Below are positions 19,197-27,913 of a DNA stretch of 27,913 nucleotides, in pieces (position 1 is the stretch's first letter; every line of letters begins with the position of its first letter). Origin of the DNA: Branchiostoma floridae (taxonomy: Eukaryota > Chordata > Leptocardii > Amphioxiformes > Branchiostomatidae); assembly GCF_000003815.2 (NCBI RefSeq), contig NC_049991.1, positions 809,134 through 837,046 on the forward strand, in the 5' to 3' direction. The position numbers were made by a program, and so were the translations under genes. The notes beneath the pieces are model-generated. The model did not search any database. It was not told the origin of the DNA and saw nothing but the letters and a program-made list of their open reading frames with translations.

Positions 19197-19308
19197 CCAC
19201 TCCTGGATGTGGTGGATGTGTCCACCATGGCTGCAGCCCTGACACCACACATACAGGCCCTTCACCACGTGATGACACACGGAACAGGTGTTCACCAGCT
19301 TCTGACAT
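19140..19308 (-). CDS. WDR24: WDR24 last exon: C-terminal zinc-binding domain
   Basis: Acceptor CCTTTCCTAG|ATGTCAGAAG; the first base completes the Arg codon of WLCTR. Reads [20 protein letters not shown], then [35 protein letters not shown] and TGA at 19142-19140. The cysteines and histidines match the RING-like end of animal WDR24. The final 17 codons or so are inside the first minisatellite unit, so copy-number change could move the stop context but not the ligands upstream. Confidence 0.93.
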
Positions 19309-22300
19309 CTAGGAAAGGAAAAACAACAGCTTTTAAAATCTTACCAGTCATTCAGGTCATTCTGTCTGAACTTCTGACTATGGGACCATAAAAAAACACT
19401 TGAAAACCTGCTTGACACAGGCTATACGTGTATATAACTATGCTTACAAATGAGGCACATTCAGTTCAAGTCCAATTGGCTTTGTGAAACATCTACCATA
19501 CAAAATATACCCAAAGGCCATATCAATTTCATTTCTTGGCACTCAGATTTTTGCATGAAACTCATGGAGCAACCATAGAAAATATACCCTAAAGCCATAC
19601 CAATTTTATTTCTTGGTTCTCAGATTTTTGCATGAAAATCATGGAGCAGGTAGGCAAGGAATAAAACAGAAAGAAATGCACCTTGTGATAGACCCAATCG
19701 CTACCACAGGTGGCACAAAGCTAACAAACCAATCTGGGTAACATCTTGTACAATGAATATTCAATGGATTGTCAACTTTTAATGATTAGATAAATTTAAG
19801 AACTAGGCAGGCAAGGACTTCCTACAACAGTCAAAATTTGACTTGAGCATTTTGCTAGATTCTTATATCTTTTTTAAACAAGTTTTAACAAAGAAGTCAA
19901 CATGGTGAGGCCTGATGTGATGAGTCAAATACTGTAAATGCAGAAATGTTCGCAGTGTTATTATGTTTGCAGTTTTTGGGTTGCCACTTCATTGCGAACT
20001 TAAAACCACCGCAAACAATTTTCCATTATATGGCGCTACCGTGAACTTAAACCACAGCGAAAACTCCATTTTCCCGCTAACGCAAAATCAAATCCCCCCA
20101 AATTAACTGCATCTACAGTACCTTGTACAGAGCCAGCCTTTCTGTGTCAGAGGCTTGCTGCAGTGGTTACAGTTGGAGTGGATGGAGGTGGAGTTCTGGT
20201 TCAGCGTCCCCACACTCGGAACTCCGATCAGGTAGCTCAGCTTAACGATCTCCGTGGCGACCATCCACAGTTTGAAGCAGCCCAGCATGTCCACGTACGA
20301 CATGAGCCAGTGTTCCTGGATCTGTTCCTCTATCTGGTCCTTCAGGTGATCTCCCAGTACGATCATGACGGACACCGTCATCTGTACGTCCCCCTGCTGG
20401 GCGTAGTGGTGCAGCATGTCCACCACCAGGGGGGACAGCAGCCGGACGTCCAGGAAGGACGGGTTGGTGGGGGTCGGCGTCAGAACCGTCCCCTTTAGAA
20501 ACTTCTCGTTGCTCAGACTGACCGTTTCCGATTCGTTGATACTGGTGGGGGAGTCCGGCCTGTCCAGTTCCTCGGGGGAAGGGTTACGGTCGATGATTTC
20601 GTGTCGTGGCTGAAACGCCTCCCCGGGAAGAGTCCAGTCTTGTATGTGATCCATGTTGGGCAGACTGTCGTAGTCGTTGTAACCCCCTCCCCCCTCCCCG
20701 TCACCAAAGAAGAAATCTCCGTGCACATGGGTGAGGTCGGCGTGCGCGGGATTGTCCGTGGCTGGCGGTTGCGGCAGCGCTGACTTGGGCTCGGCATCTC
20801 CTGGCTCCGAGGGATCTTTCTCCTTTGTTATACCGGTTGGCTCCGCACTTTTGGCCTCCTGCATGTCGGTTACTGTTGATGTCTCATTGTGCTGGGATAG
20901 TCTGTCCAGTAGATCACCCTGACCACCAGTAGTGGATAGAGACACTATCCTACCCAGACTAGGACTGGTGACAACACCTTTGTCACTTACTGCACCCAGT
21001 CCAGCAAAGATCAGCTTCAGCATGAGCCAAGTCTGCACAATTTGATGTCTCCCCAGTTGGCGTGCCACTTGTGCATTGTGTTCACACAGTTCTGACAAGG
21101 GCCGACCAGTTAAACAATAGTTTTCTGCTGTCTTCACAAACCAATCCATTGCTGTAGGATTCTCCTGGTTTCTGTTTGTAAAAACGCTCAAATTGCTGTT
21201 CACAGAACGGAACTGTTCGGTTGGGTCCGGATTTTTCCGGAAGAAAGACGGAAGCCGAGTGGAGGCATACATTCCAGATCCTCCCTTACCCCTGGCTCCG
21301 CCTCCCAATGCCTCACTCGCAGCAAACGAGATGTCTCCTCTCACGTTAAAACACAGTCCCATGGGGTTGGCGTGGTCAGCGGGGCGCTTAGCATCTCGGA
21401 AGACATGTTGGTACACCGTGCAGTCCTTGGAACAAGACAGAAAGATGTGGGGATCCTGGCGCCACGTGATCCCTGTTGTCACGTCTCTGTGTTCCTCAAA
21501 GGCTGCGAATGGGATGTAAGGTCTGCGTATATCCCAGATGTTAATGCTGAAGTCTACCAGAAGGGAGCAGCTGGCTATATGATACCTTCTCTGTGGTCGC
21601 CATTTGATCCGACCGACCGAGGCAATAGTCTGCACGCAGTGCACCTCCTGTATCTGCTTGTAGGGCACCACTTCCCACACTTTGATGGCCTTGTCCCTCC
21701 CGGCAGTGGCCAGCCACGATTTATCGTCGGGATGGAAGTCGCAGCAGAAGACAGGACCGCTGTGCGCCGTGAAGAAACGCTCGGCCTTGTCCGGTCGCCG
21801 CAGGTCCCAGAGTAGCACGTTGCCATTCTCATGAGTAGATGCAAATGAGAAGTAGTAGTCCCTGGAATGAATGAAGAAGTCACATGATATTCCCATTCTC
21901 TCAATCATTTTTCCAACAGTATAAAAAAACGGGGTATGTTACATCATGTATGTTGTTGGTTAGAATAAGTGTTATTCCCACCATATAAACTGTACAAATA
22001 AAGATAACTGGAAATACTATGTTACTGTTTTCTGAAATATGTGACTCATGAAACCAAGCCAGCATTCTTTTATCTTGCCAAGAATTTCATCACAAGAACT
22101 AAGTCTTTGTTTGATGTATAATCTTCAAGTTTGATGTATAATCTTCATGCCCATTTAATTGTATTATTATTTAATAATTTGTAAATTTTGACGGGGAGGA
22201 GAGTTTGTATAAGCCACATGGCTTTTTTCTCCCCCCTTGCACGTTCTGTTGTTTTCTATAATTTTCTGTATGTTATCATTTTTTAAAGTGCAAAATAAAA

Positions 22301-25300
22301 TCAATCAATCAATCAATCAAAGTCAATGCTGATGCACCTGTACATGTATCACTGTAATTACTGATTTTTCTGTGTGCTTTCGTGTTCACGGTTTTCACAG
22401 TGACGACTGAAATATGAACAGTATTAGGCCAACCAACTTAATGCATTTATCATTTTTCTTCAAACTTTGAACTTTGCTACCAGGGACCCCCTCAATGTTG
22501 AAATGTTATTATTTCTGTTGTGTAACATGAGTAAGCCACTCGATCTCCCCAACCCCTGACTTTTGCAAAAGTTTTAAAAATCCGAGAAACAACAAATAAA
22601 ATTGGTGTGGACTTAAGAGGTTGAAGAAACAAAATCTTATAACTAAGTGTCACAAAAAAAAGTGCATATGGATGACAAGCAACAATTTCCTGTGCCTTAG
22701 AATTGCTTTGAATCAGAAATTGAAAGCTTTTATTACAATACACATTTCTTTGTGAATATCATCATTGATGAAAATGGATAAAGAAATCATGAAATCTGAG
22801 ATGATTAGAATAATAATGAGACCACATGACAGCACATCTTAACAGAGAGGTGCTTGACAAAACAGATATGAAATAAAGGGATGATAGACATTTTGTGAAG
22901 GTGCTATTGAAATTGAAGAACACATACATGTACTTAACAAGGAACAAGCAACACTATAATTAGGAATGACAGTCTAAATCTGGAAAACATTCATTTGTTT
23001 CTAGTCGATTGACCAAATGAATTCTACAAGTATGAAAACTATGTGATGTAATACAGTCAAACCTGTATTAGCGGCCACCTTTATTTGCATAACTGCCACT
23101 TGCCCATAGTGGCCACTTTTTGTCGGTCCCTTGGATTCGTAATGATTAAGAAATAGGCTTAGCGGCCACCTGTCCAACGCGGCCACGGCCACACGATTTC
23201 CGGTCCCGCAGGTACAAAAACACTGCCGATTACGGCCACGCGGACCGCTGATCTATGTTTCGGCACGCGTTCGGCCATATACAGCGGCCGTATCGTCACC
23301 CTACGCCGGATTTAAAACCTCTTTGACTTATTTTCAAAACAAAACTTCGTAAACTGGCGCTACCCATACCCGCTGACAAACGAGGTCATATAAGGTCAAT
23401 AGACGACACCAATATTACAGAGGTAAATAGTGTTAAAGTTACGTTCTAATACACTATCGCTTAGGTTAATTTACATCACAAAAATTTCTAAATAAATTGT
23501 TACAAAGACAAAATGATATGAACTTCAGACTATGGTGGATCTTATTCTTACATTTATTAAGAGATAAGTCTAAAATGACGTGACTTTTCTTGTGAGTACC
23601 ACATTAGCATAATGGGCGAATCTGACGTGTGAACGCGAGCGGGAACACACGGACGGTGAAGTATCAAAGGATACAAGACGAAAGATCAAAGAAATATGAC
23701 GATACCGGTCTCTTCAGACAATATCAATTGTAGAACATTTAAAACTTTTTATAGCTTTTGTTTTCTTAATACATATAGTGTAAAAATTATTGCAGTACAT
23801 GTACAGTACTGTATTATGTGAATAAAGATCAGTGGGTACTAAAACCATATGTAACTTATTGCTTGTGGTCAATTAATTAGCATATTCTCTATAGTGGCCA
23901 CCTCTCTATAGTGGCCAATTTTGACCAGTCCCTTGAGTGGCCGCTATAGACAGGTTTGACTGTAAAACGTTAAAACAGACTGCAGTTTCAATGTCAAAAG
24001 TAGCTTAACAGTTCCCTAACAGATCTGTATGACATATGCTATATCAAAGCCTGCTACATTGCATCAAAAATTGATTCCAAATAAGTCCCCCAGTCTTAAC
24101 AGAAAAGGAATATGAATGCCATAATTGTCAGTGGCTGTTTCTGTACAGCTTCAATCACTTATATGGATGTATACAAATCTAAACTTTTTTTATGAATTGA
24201 CTGTAAAATGTACGATGAAAAAAGCCATGCTCATCCACCTCGAAGAATGTACCCCTCCTGTTACCTTTATGCAACGTAAAACGTAATCCCTGAATTACTA
24301 AAACAAGATCAGCCCCCTACTAGTATATGTACATGCAGGATTGTCGTACCCTTGGCACTCAACATGCTAAAGATTGTCGCCGCCACCACTGAAAAATAGT
24401 TATTGTCACATCCACGTTTTGATAATGCCAATAATTTTGGGGCAAAACAAGATAGTTGAATCTTGTGTTGATTACAGTTCAACTCGTTTAGGAGCCTGGT
24501 GAGTCAATGTAATTCCTGATCAGATTTGTAATCAGCAGGGAAAGTTTGGTGCCATTCATAATTACAATCACGCAGGCCCTCTTTTTTCCGTCCATCATTA
24601 GCAAGTCAAATTAATGACAGATAGAATGACGGACACTGGTTAAACCCTGGTTTGATAGCATGCCAAACAAGTGAAAATGGTACCTTATGACACTGGCACA
24701 GAGGTAGGCACAGACACAAGGAAAGAAACAAGAAGAACAGTTGTTCAGTAGGAGACAAATACATTACATGATGCACATGTACATGTACAGATACAATTAT
24801 AGAATGGAAACATTGGACAGTGCTCCCATACTCACTCACTGAATGCACTAAATGCGGCGACCTGACCAACGAAATCAATATAAAAAGATGACACCGCCAT
24901 CATCAAATCTCCTAAATATCTTTGACATCTCTCCATAAAGTTTCTTTTGCGTACATGGTACGAATCAAGCGTTTTGAGTGTTCGCTCGTATGCCACCTTC
25001 AAGGCCACACAGGGCAGGAAAACAACGGCAACAGTATGAAGCTTTATTTGTTATGTGTACGATAGTTGTTGTGTGACTGCTTGGAGGGATACTAGCTACT
25101 GAAAAAAGTACCAATACGTAGTGATATGTAACCACAGTGATTCAGCACTACCAACATTATTGTTAAAATTTCAAAGAGCAAAAGATGAATATTTTGAAAG
25201 CAAATAATACCTTTGTGCATGGACTTGGTTTATTTCCATTTCTGATGAGCATAGTCAGTGGCAGCAAAAATGGCATACTTACATTGTATGCATAATAAGA

Positions 25301-26444
25301 TCAGTAAAAAGTCTGCCATGTTAGGGCAAGTTTCATCTTTGGTCACCCCCATTACTATGTAACTGTTACATATATATCAACCTAAAAACAACTTAAAAAA
25401 TAATCTTCTTACTAGTACTAGTAAATAGTAGCACAAATGTCTACTGTCTTTACAAATTTGCTGTATTTGCCATATTCTAGGTGGGATAATTAGGAAGTCT
25501 CAATGAAAAAAGTTCTGTTATGTTAAATACCTTTGCATGTTATGTTAAATACCTTTGCATGACACATGTACTGTACAACTTTTTTTTAACTTTTAAATCA
25601 ATAAACCAGAAAAGTGCCTGGCAGTCTAACAAGACTGATCAGTATTAGTTACACTACTGAATACGTTTGCCTTCTTTGTGCTTTTTTTTGCTGTTTTTGA
25701 TACTGCAAACATATGTCTTCCATAACTACCACTAATGGAGGAAGGAAAACAGAGAATGAAGAGAAGTAAAGAGACAAATGGAAAACCAAGCAAGAAAAAA
25801 AAATGATAGGAACTGGACAAACAGAAAACTATATCACACTTGTCTATGTTATCTTCATCCACATGTATGGAGAGATGTATACTGACACTGCAATAAATGC
25901 CATAAATGACATTACAAAAACAAATCAATACTTGAATATAAGTTCATCTGTGATGGTAGTCAACAATATGTTACAATTTTAAGACCATATATCCGTACAC
26001 AAAAGGTAGCACTTACCAACAAGCTTTCGATCAGGCCTCTGATCCTTCTCAAGTTGAAATGACCCAAAGCCTATGTCACAAATCCGGAACGGAAGTGTGA
26101 CGTCAGCAAAGGGTCAAAGGTGCTTGGCAGTCGGAACAGTGAGCCGAGGGAAGTGTGACTTTGGCTTTGGGTCATTTCAACTTGATAAGGATCAGAGGCC
26201 TGATCGAAAGCTTGTTGGTACGCGCTTTATTTTGTGTACGGATACAAGGTCTTAAAATTGTGACATAAAAACAAATCAAGTGAAATGTACAGTACCTGTG
26301 TGGGTTGAACTGCACGTCCCGGACACTCTCGGACCTGCCGTGGAAAGTACTCGCACTCTCCTTTTTCCGCAGGTCGAACAGTTTGACTGTGCCGTCCTGT
26401 GAACCGCTGAGTAAGACATGCAGCTCCGTGGGGTGGAAACACAC
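19140..26444 (-). CDS. WDR24: WDR24, GATOR2 complex subunit, 5'-partial (three exons)
   Basis: Exons 26444-26296, 21861-20122 and 19308-19140 join in matching phases (2, 2) into about 685 residues plus TGA. Seen: WD40 repeats ([36 protein letters not shown] with [26 protein letters not shown] with [40 protein letters not shown]), a long acidic and Ser/Pro-rich middle, an alpha-helical region, and a Cys/His-rich C-terminus ([51 protein letters not shown]). The order and wording match animal WDR24. Known role: GATOR2 at the lysosome relieves GATOR1 inhibition of mTORC1 in amino-acid signalling. The N-terminal blades, roughly 100-140 residues by comparison with vertebrate WDR24, are not in the window and should lie to the right. 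Confidence 0.93.
19495..19648 (+). repeat. Tandem duplication, period 77 bp
   Basis: Two adjacent copies beginning ACCATA.AAAATATACCC and ending CATGGAGCA, differing at several positions. In the last WDR24 intron. Confidence 0.9.
19930..20120. mobile_element. MITE with TACTGTAAATGCA termini, touching the WDR24 splice donor
   Basis: The left end TACTGTAAATGCA and right end TGCATCTACAGTA are 13-bp inverted repeats with one mismatch. Internal sequence repeats GTTCGCAGT, GCGAACTTAAAACCACCGC and GTGAACTTAAACCACAGCG. I recognise this style (GCGAACTTAAA-type internal motifs with TACTGTAAATGCA ends) as a common marine-invertebrate MITE, from memory. TA is a plausible target duplication. The right end coincides with the minus-strand donor of the large WDR24 exon. 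Confidence 0.8.
20122..21861 (-). CDS. WDR24: WDR24 large exon: WD40 repeats, acidic middle, helical region, start of zinc domain
   Basis: Acceptor TTCATTCCAG|GGACTACTAC and donor TTGTACAAG|GTACTGTA, 1740 nt, phase 2 in and 2 out. Contains the central WD40 blades ([40 protein letters not shown]), a Ser/Glu/Asp-rich region (residues with [14 protein letters not shown] and [18 protein letters not shown]), a helical segment ([37 protein letters not shown]) and the first zinc ligands ([11 protein letters not shown]). In this exon an ATG at 21908 precedes the acceptor and is intronic, so it is not a start. Confidence 0.93.
21862..22110 (-). other. WDR24 intron, right part of exon flank
   Basis: Sequence between the large-exon acceptor and the LINE tail. 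Nothing recognised beyond the polypyrimidine run before the acceptor. Confidence 0.5.
22111..22320 (+). mobile_element. LINE 3' UTR and tail ending in (AATC)n
   Basis: A tandem TTTGATGTATAATCTTCA duplication (22111-22147) is followed by GGGGAGGAGAGTTTGTATAA, a small hairpin (AAGCCACATGGCTT), a C/T-rich run, TTGCACGTT and a terminal (AATC)n at about 22297-22320. This ending is typical of CR1/L2-like LINEs. No coding part remains. It is antisense to WDR24, within its 4.4-kb intron. Confidence 0.6.
22321..23053. other. WDR24 intron, unassigned
   Basis: AT-rich intronic DNA with no recognised element or ORF of interest. Confidence 0.5.
23054..23962. mobile_element. 909-bp non-autonomous pogo/Tigger-like element
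   Basis: Left end CAGTCAAACCTGTATTAGCG and right end CTATAGACAGGTTTGACTG are inverted repeats, flanked by TA on both sides (23052-23053, 23963-23964), as for Tc1/mariner/pogo target duplications. CAGTCAAACCT-type ends are typical of Tigger/pogo. Subterminal GCGGCCAC and AGTGGCCAC motifs recur many times near both ends. No transposase frame is present. It lies in the large WDR24 intron. Confidence 0.85.
23963..25971. other. WDR24 intron, unassigned
   Basis: About 2 kb of intronic DNA without recognised genes. A direct repeat of ATGTTAAATACCTTTGCAT occurs at about 25519-25560. Minus-strand open frames at 24606-24878 and 25626-25928 have no recognisable domain or splice evidence. Confidence 0.5.
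25972..26261. mobile_element. Foldback MITE with about 100-bp arms
   Basis: Left arm 25972-26071 and right arm 26163-26261 are reverse complements with few mismatches, for example ACAAGCTTTCGATCAGGCCT with TGATCC versus its inverse, and AAGTTGAAATGACCCAAAGC. The middle of about 90 bp is GC-richer (TGTGACGTCAGCAAAGGGTC). The right end lies about 34 bp from the WDR24 exon donor at 26295. Confidence 0.9.
26296..26444 (-). CDS. WDR24: WDR24 exon: WD40 blade
   Basis: 149 nt, acceptor TTTCCAG|GTGTGTTTCC, donor CCACACAG|GTACTGTA, phase 0 in and 2 out. Reads [50 protein letters not shown]. This is the blade just before the large exon in animal WDR24. The next upstream exon is not found in the remaining 1.5 kb. 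Confidence 0.92.
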
Positions 26445-26654
26445 CTGGAAACAATCAGTTAGAATACAGTTACTGAGACATGTACTTATGATGAGACCCA
26501 TCAAGTTCTGAAGTAATCATTTTGGAATAGAAGTACTCTCTCTTTGCAGCAAGGAGCTGAATTGCAAACATAAAACCTCATCATCGGTCGATGTGCTTAC
26601 ACACGACAGGGTTATACCGCCCTTTACGGGGTGATATACCCTTTTGAATAGCTG

Positions 26655-26781
26655 AATACAAGACGAGGATGCGCCAGGTCTCCCGTCCGGATGAATGATG
26701 TACTAGTAAATCACTATATATATAGCAGATACGAGACAGAGGTTCGCCAGGCCTCCATCCGGGTGATTTGTAGTGAATCAC
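26655..26781 (+). repeat. Diverged tandem pair, period about 72 bp
   Basis: AATACAAGACGAGGATGCGC at 26655 with CAGGTCTCCCGTCCGG and AGTAAATCAC recurs at 26727 as ATACGAGACAGAGGTTCGCC with CAGGCCTCCATCCGGG and AGTGAATCAC. Unknown element. Confidence 0.65.
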
Positions 26782-26944
26782 CAACTCCAGACAGATGATT
26801 TGTACCATCGCACACCGCACCATCGCACATGTGGGGTTCTTTAAAGGACAGCATCAGAAAATTTTCAATTCATTATTTTCCAGTAGTATACTCATTAAAA
26901 AGTTGATGTACGTCAATTTTTACATTCATCCGCCTAATATGACC

Positions 26945-27320
26945 CTGTAGACACGTTTGAACTTCGCGCTCTCCTCCTCTCCCCGCCGCGCTGGCCGATG
27001 ACGTAATGGCCTCGTTCTGATCGTCGGAGATTGTATGACGTCACGGATCAGATCTTCTAGCCAGCCATTTTGCTCGGTAAACCTCGGTCCTCTCAGCGGT
27101 AAATAATCACCCCGCCATTCTGGAGTTCAGTCCGTTGTTGCTGACAATTACTTTCGTGGACCTGTAGGTCGCATTGTGAACTGTCTACGAAGCCATAGTC
27201 CCCGGGAGACTGAACATGAATGAGCTTGCCTGCGAGTAAACCGCGCGGCGACGGAACGAAATCAAAACAATGGTGGCGGGGGAGGTTCACGCACCGTGCC
27301 ATTCTGGACTGTTATAAGAG
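26945..27320. promoter_or_regulatory. CpG-rich region with CRE motif, possible promoter or enhancer
   Basis: More CpG and G+C than the surrounding AT-rich DNA, with a perfect palindromic CRE (TGACGTCA, 27036-27043), a variant TGACGTAA at 26999-27006 and a YY1-like GCCATTTT at 27064. It lies upstream of the visible WDR24 exons. Since WDR24 N-terminal codons were not found nearby, it may be intronic or belong to another promoter. Confidence 0.3.
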
Positions 27321-27327
27321 CGAGTTC

Positions 27328-27913
27328 GGGTCAGTTCTTACCTTCTCCTTTCCGGACAGCACAGCGATAATTACACACAAGCTTCCACGAATTTTGGTTG
27401 AATTCACAGTTGTCCAACTGGGAGTGACATTAAAAAAAAACATTTTTTCCTCTGACAACATACCCTACATAGCGCTACATATCGAACGATCCCTCTTGAG
27501 CGCCGAAACATACATACAGCATTGTTGTTTTTACATACAACGCAGGCCGGCATTGTGAATGGCGCGAATGTCGGCTTCGTTTCAGAGTCCGTGATTTGTT
27601 TTGAATGAACCCCCAACAATCTCCGCCAAAGCTACATGATTGAAAAACCGGCCAGTCCAGATGATTTACCTGAGAAACAGAAAATAAAGTGAGAGGCGAG
27701 GCGTAACTCGCACGAATGTGTACAAGTTGCGGTGCTATCTGTTTTGGCACGAAAAGGGGGCCGTTCGATATGTAGTGCTCAAGGGTATGTTGTCAGAGGA
27801 AAAAATGTTTTTTTTAATGTCACTCCCAGTTGGACAACTGTGAATTCAACCAATGGAAGCTTACGTGTAATTATCGCTGTGCTGTCCGGAAAGGAGAAGG
27901 TAAGAACTGACCC
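27328..27913. repeat. Large inverted repeat cut by the window end
   Basis: Left arm 27328-27488 and right arm 27762-27913 are reverse complements of about 150-160 bp, with one 6-bp indel and a handful of differences. The right arm reaches the last base of the window, so the true arm may be longer. The 273-bp spacer has no clear gene; minus frames containing CVVCKNN and CRVCCQRKKC are not a family I can name. It could be a foldback element or a palindromic duplication. Confidence 0.9.

Noticed and set aside
17852-19312. Long open frames of repeating [21 protein letters not shown] or [18 protein letters not shown]
   Set aside because: Shadows of the 63-bp array. The only supported frame there is the WDR24 C-terminus, which has a stop in each unit.
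20163-21815. Plus-strand frames opposite WDR24 (up to 147 codons)
   Set aside because: Antisense shadows of a well-conserved coding exon.
24606-25928. Minus-strand frames of 90 and 100 codons in the WDR24 intron
   Set aside because: Low-complexity hydrophobic or Ser-rich sequence typical of AT-rich intron DNA; no homology recognised.
27404-27619. Minus-strand frame with CVVCKNN and CRVCCQRKKC as a zinc-finger or THAP-like exon
   Set aside because: The cysteine spacing fits no family I can name, and it overlaps the arm and spacer of a large inverted repeat.

Overview
The window looks like nuclear DNA of an invertebrate deuterostome, most likely an amphioxus (Branchiostoma). Three intron-containing animal-type genes sit among many short inverted-repeat elements, decayed LINE ends, minisatellites and one 180-nt assembly gap. 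The organism call rests on gene types (a peptide-type rhodopsin GPCR, a RING/B-box/NHL protein, the GATOR2 subunit WDR24) and on repeat styles I associate with lancelets. It is an inference, not a database result.

Layout. 1-815 (+): the last exon of a rhodopsin-family GPCR, from TM3 to the stop. About 1.1-2.96 kb: a 43-bp minisatellite with embedded (TG)n and (GAGT)n. 3-5.8 kb: no convincing gene, but one strong inverted repeat. 5,855-12,457 (-): a complete-looking five-exon TRIM-NHL gene (RING, B-box2, coiled coil, Pro/Gln-rich linker with polyQ, NHL repeats); all exon phases match and join to about 783 aa if no exon is hidden in the gap. Its introns hold a LINE 3' end, a SINE-like stretch and several inverted-repeat elements. 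12.5-17.9 kb: intergenic, with a GGAACGAAAA foldback array, a second decayed LINE end, a perfect 28-bp hairpin, a short MITE with about 33-bp termini and two duplicated blocks. 17,994-19,196: a 63-bp minisatellite. 19,140-26,444 (-): three exons covering all of WDR24 except its N-terminal part, which should lie beyond the right edge. 26.6-27.9 kb: CpG-rich sequence with a perfect CRE, then a large recent inverted repeat cut by the window end.

The most striking point is at the WDR24 3' end. Its last codons (…[14 protein letters not shown], then TGA) lie inside the outermost unit of the 63-bp minisatellite, so the array is about 17 further copies of the gene's own C-terminal zinc-motif codons, stop codon and a few 3' bases, with higher-order structure. 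A second theme is transposon ends lying against splice donors: a TACTGTA-ended MITE supplies the T of the WDR24 GT donor, a LINE tail reaches the donor of TRIM-NHL exon 4, and an inverted-repeat element ends about 34 bp inside another WDR24 intron.

The three genes have no evident functional link. WDR24 acts in nutrient signalling to mTORC1, TRIM-NHL proteins are E3 ligases or RNA-binding regulators, and the GPCR is a membrane receptor. I found no bacterial-type system, CRISPR array, or recognisable rRNA or tRNA gene.
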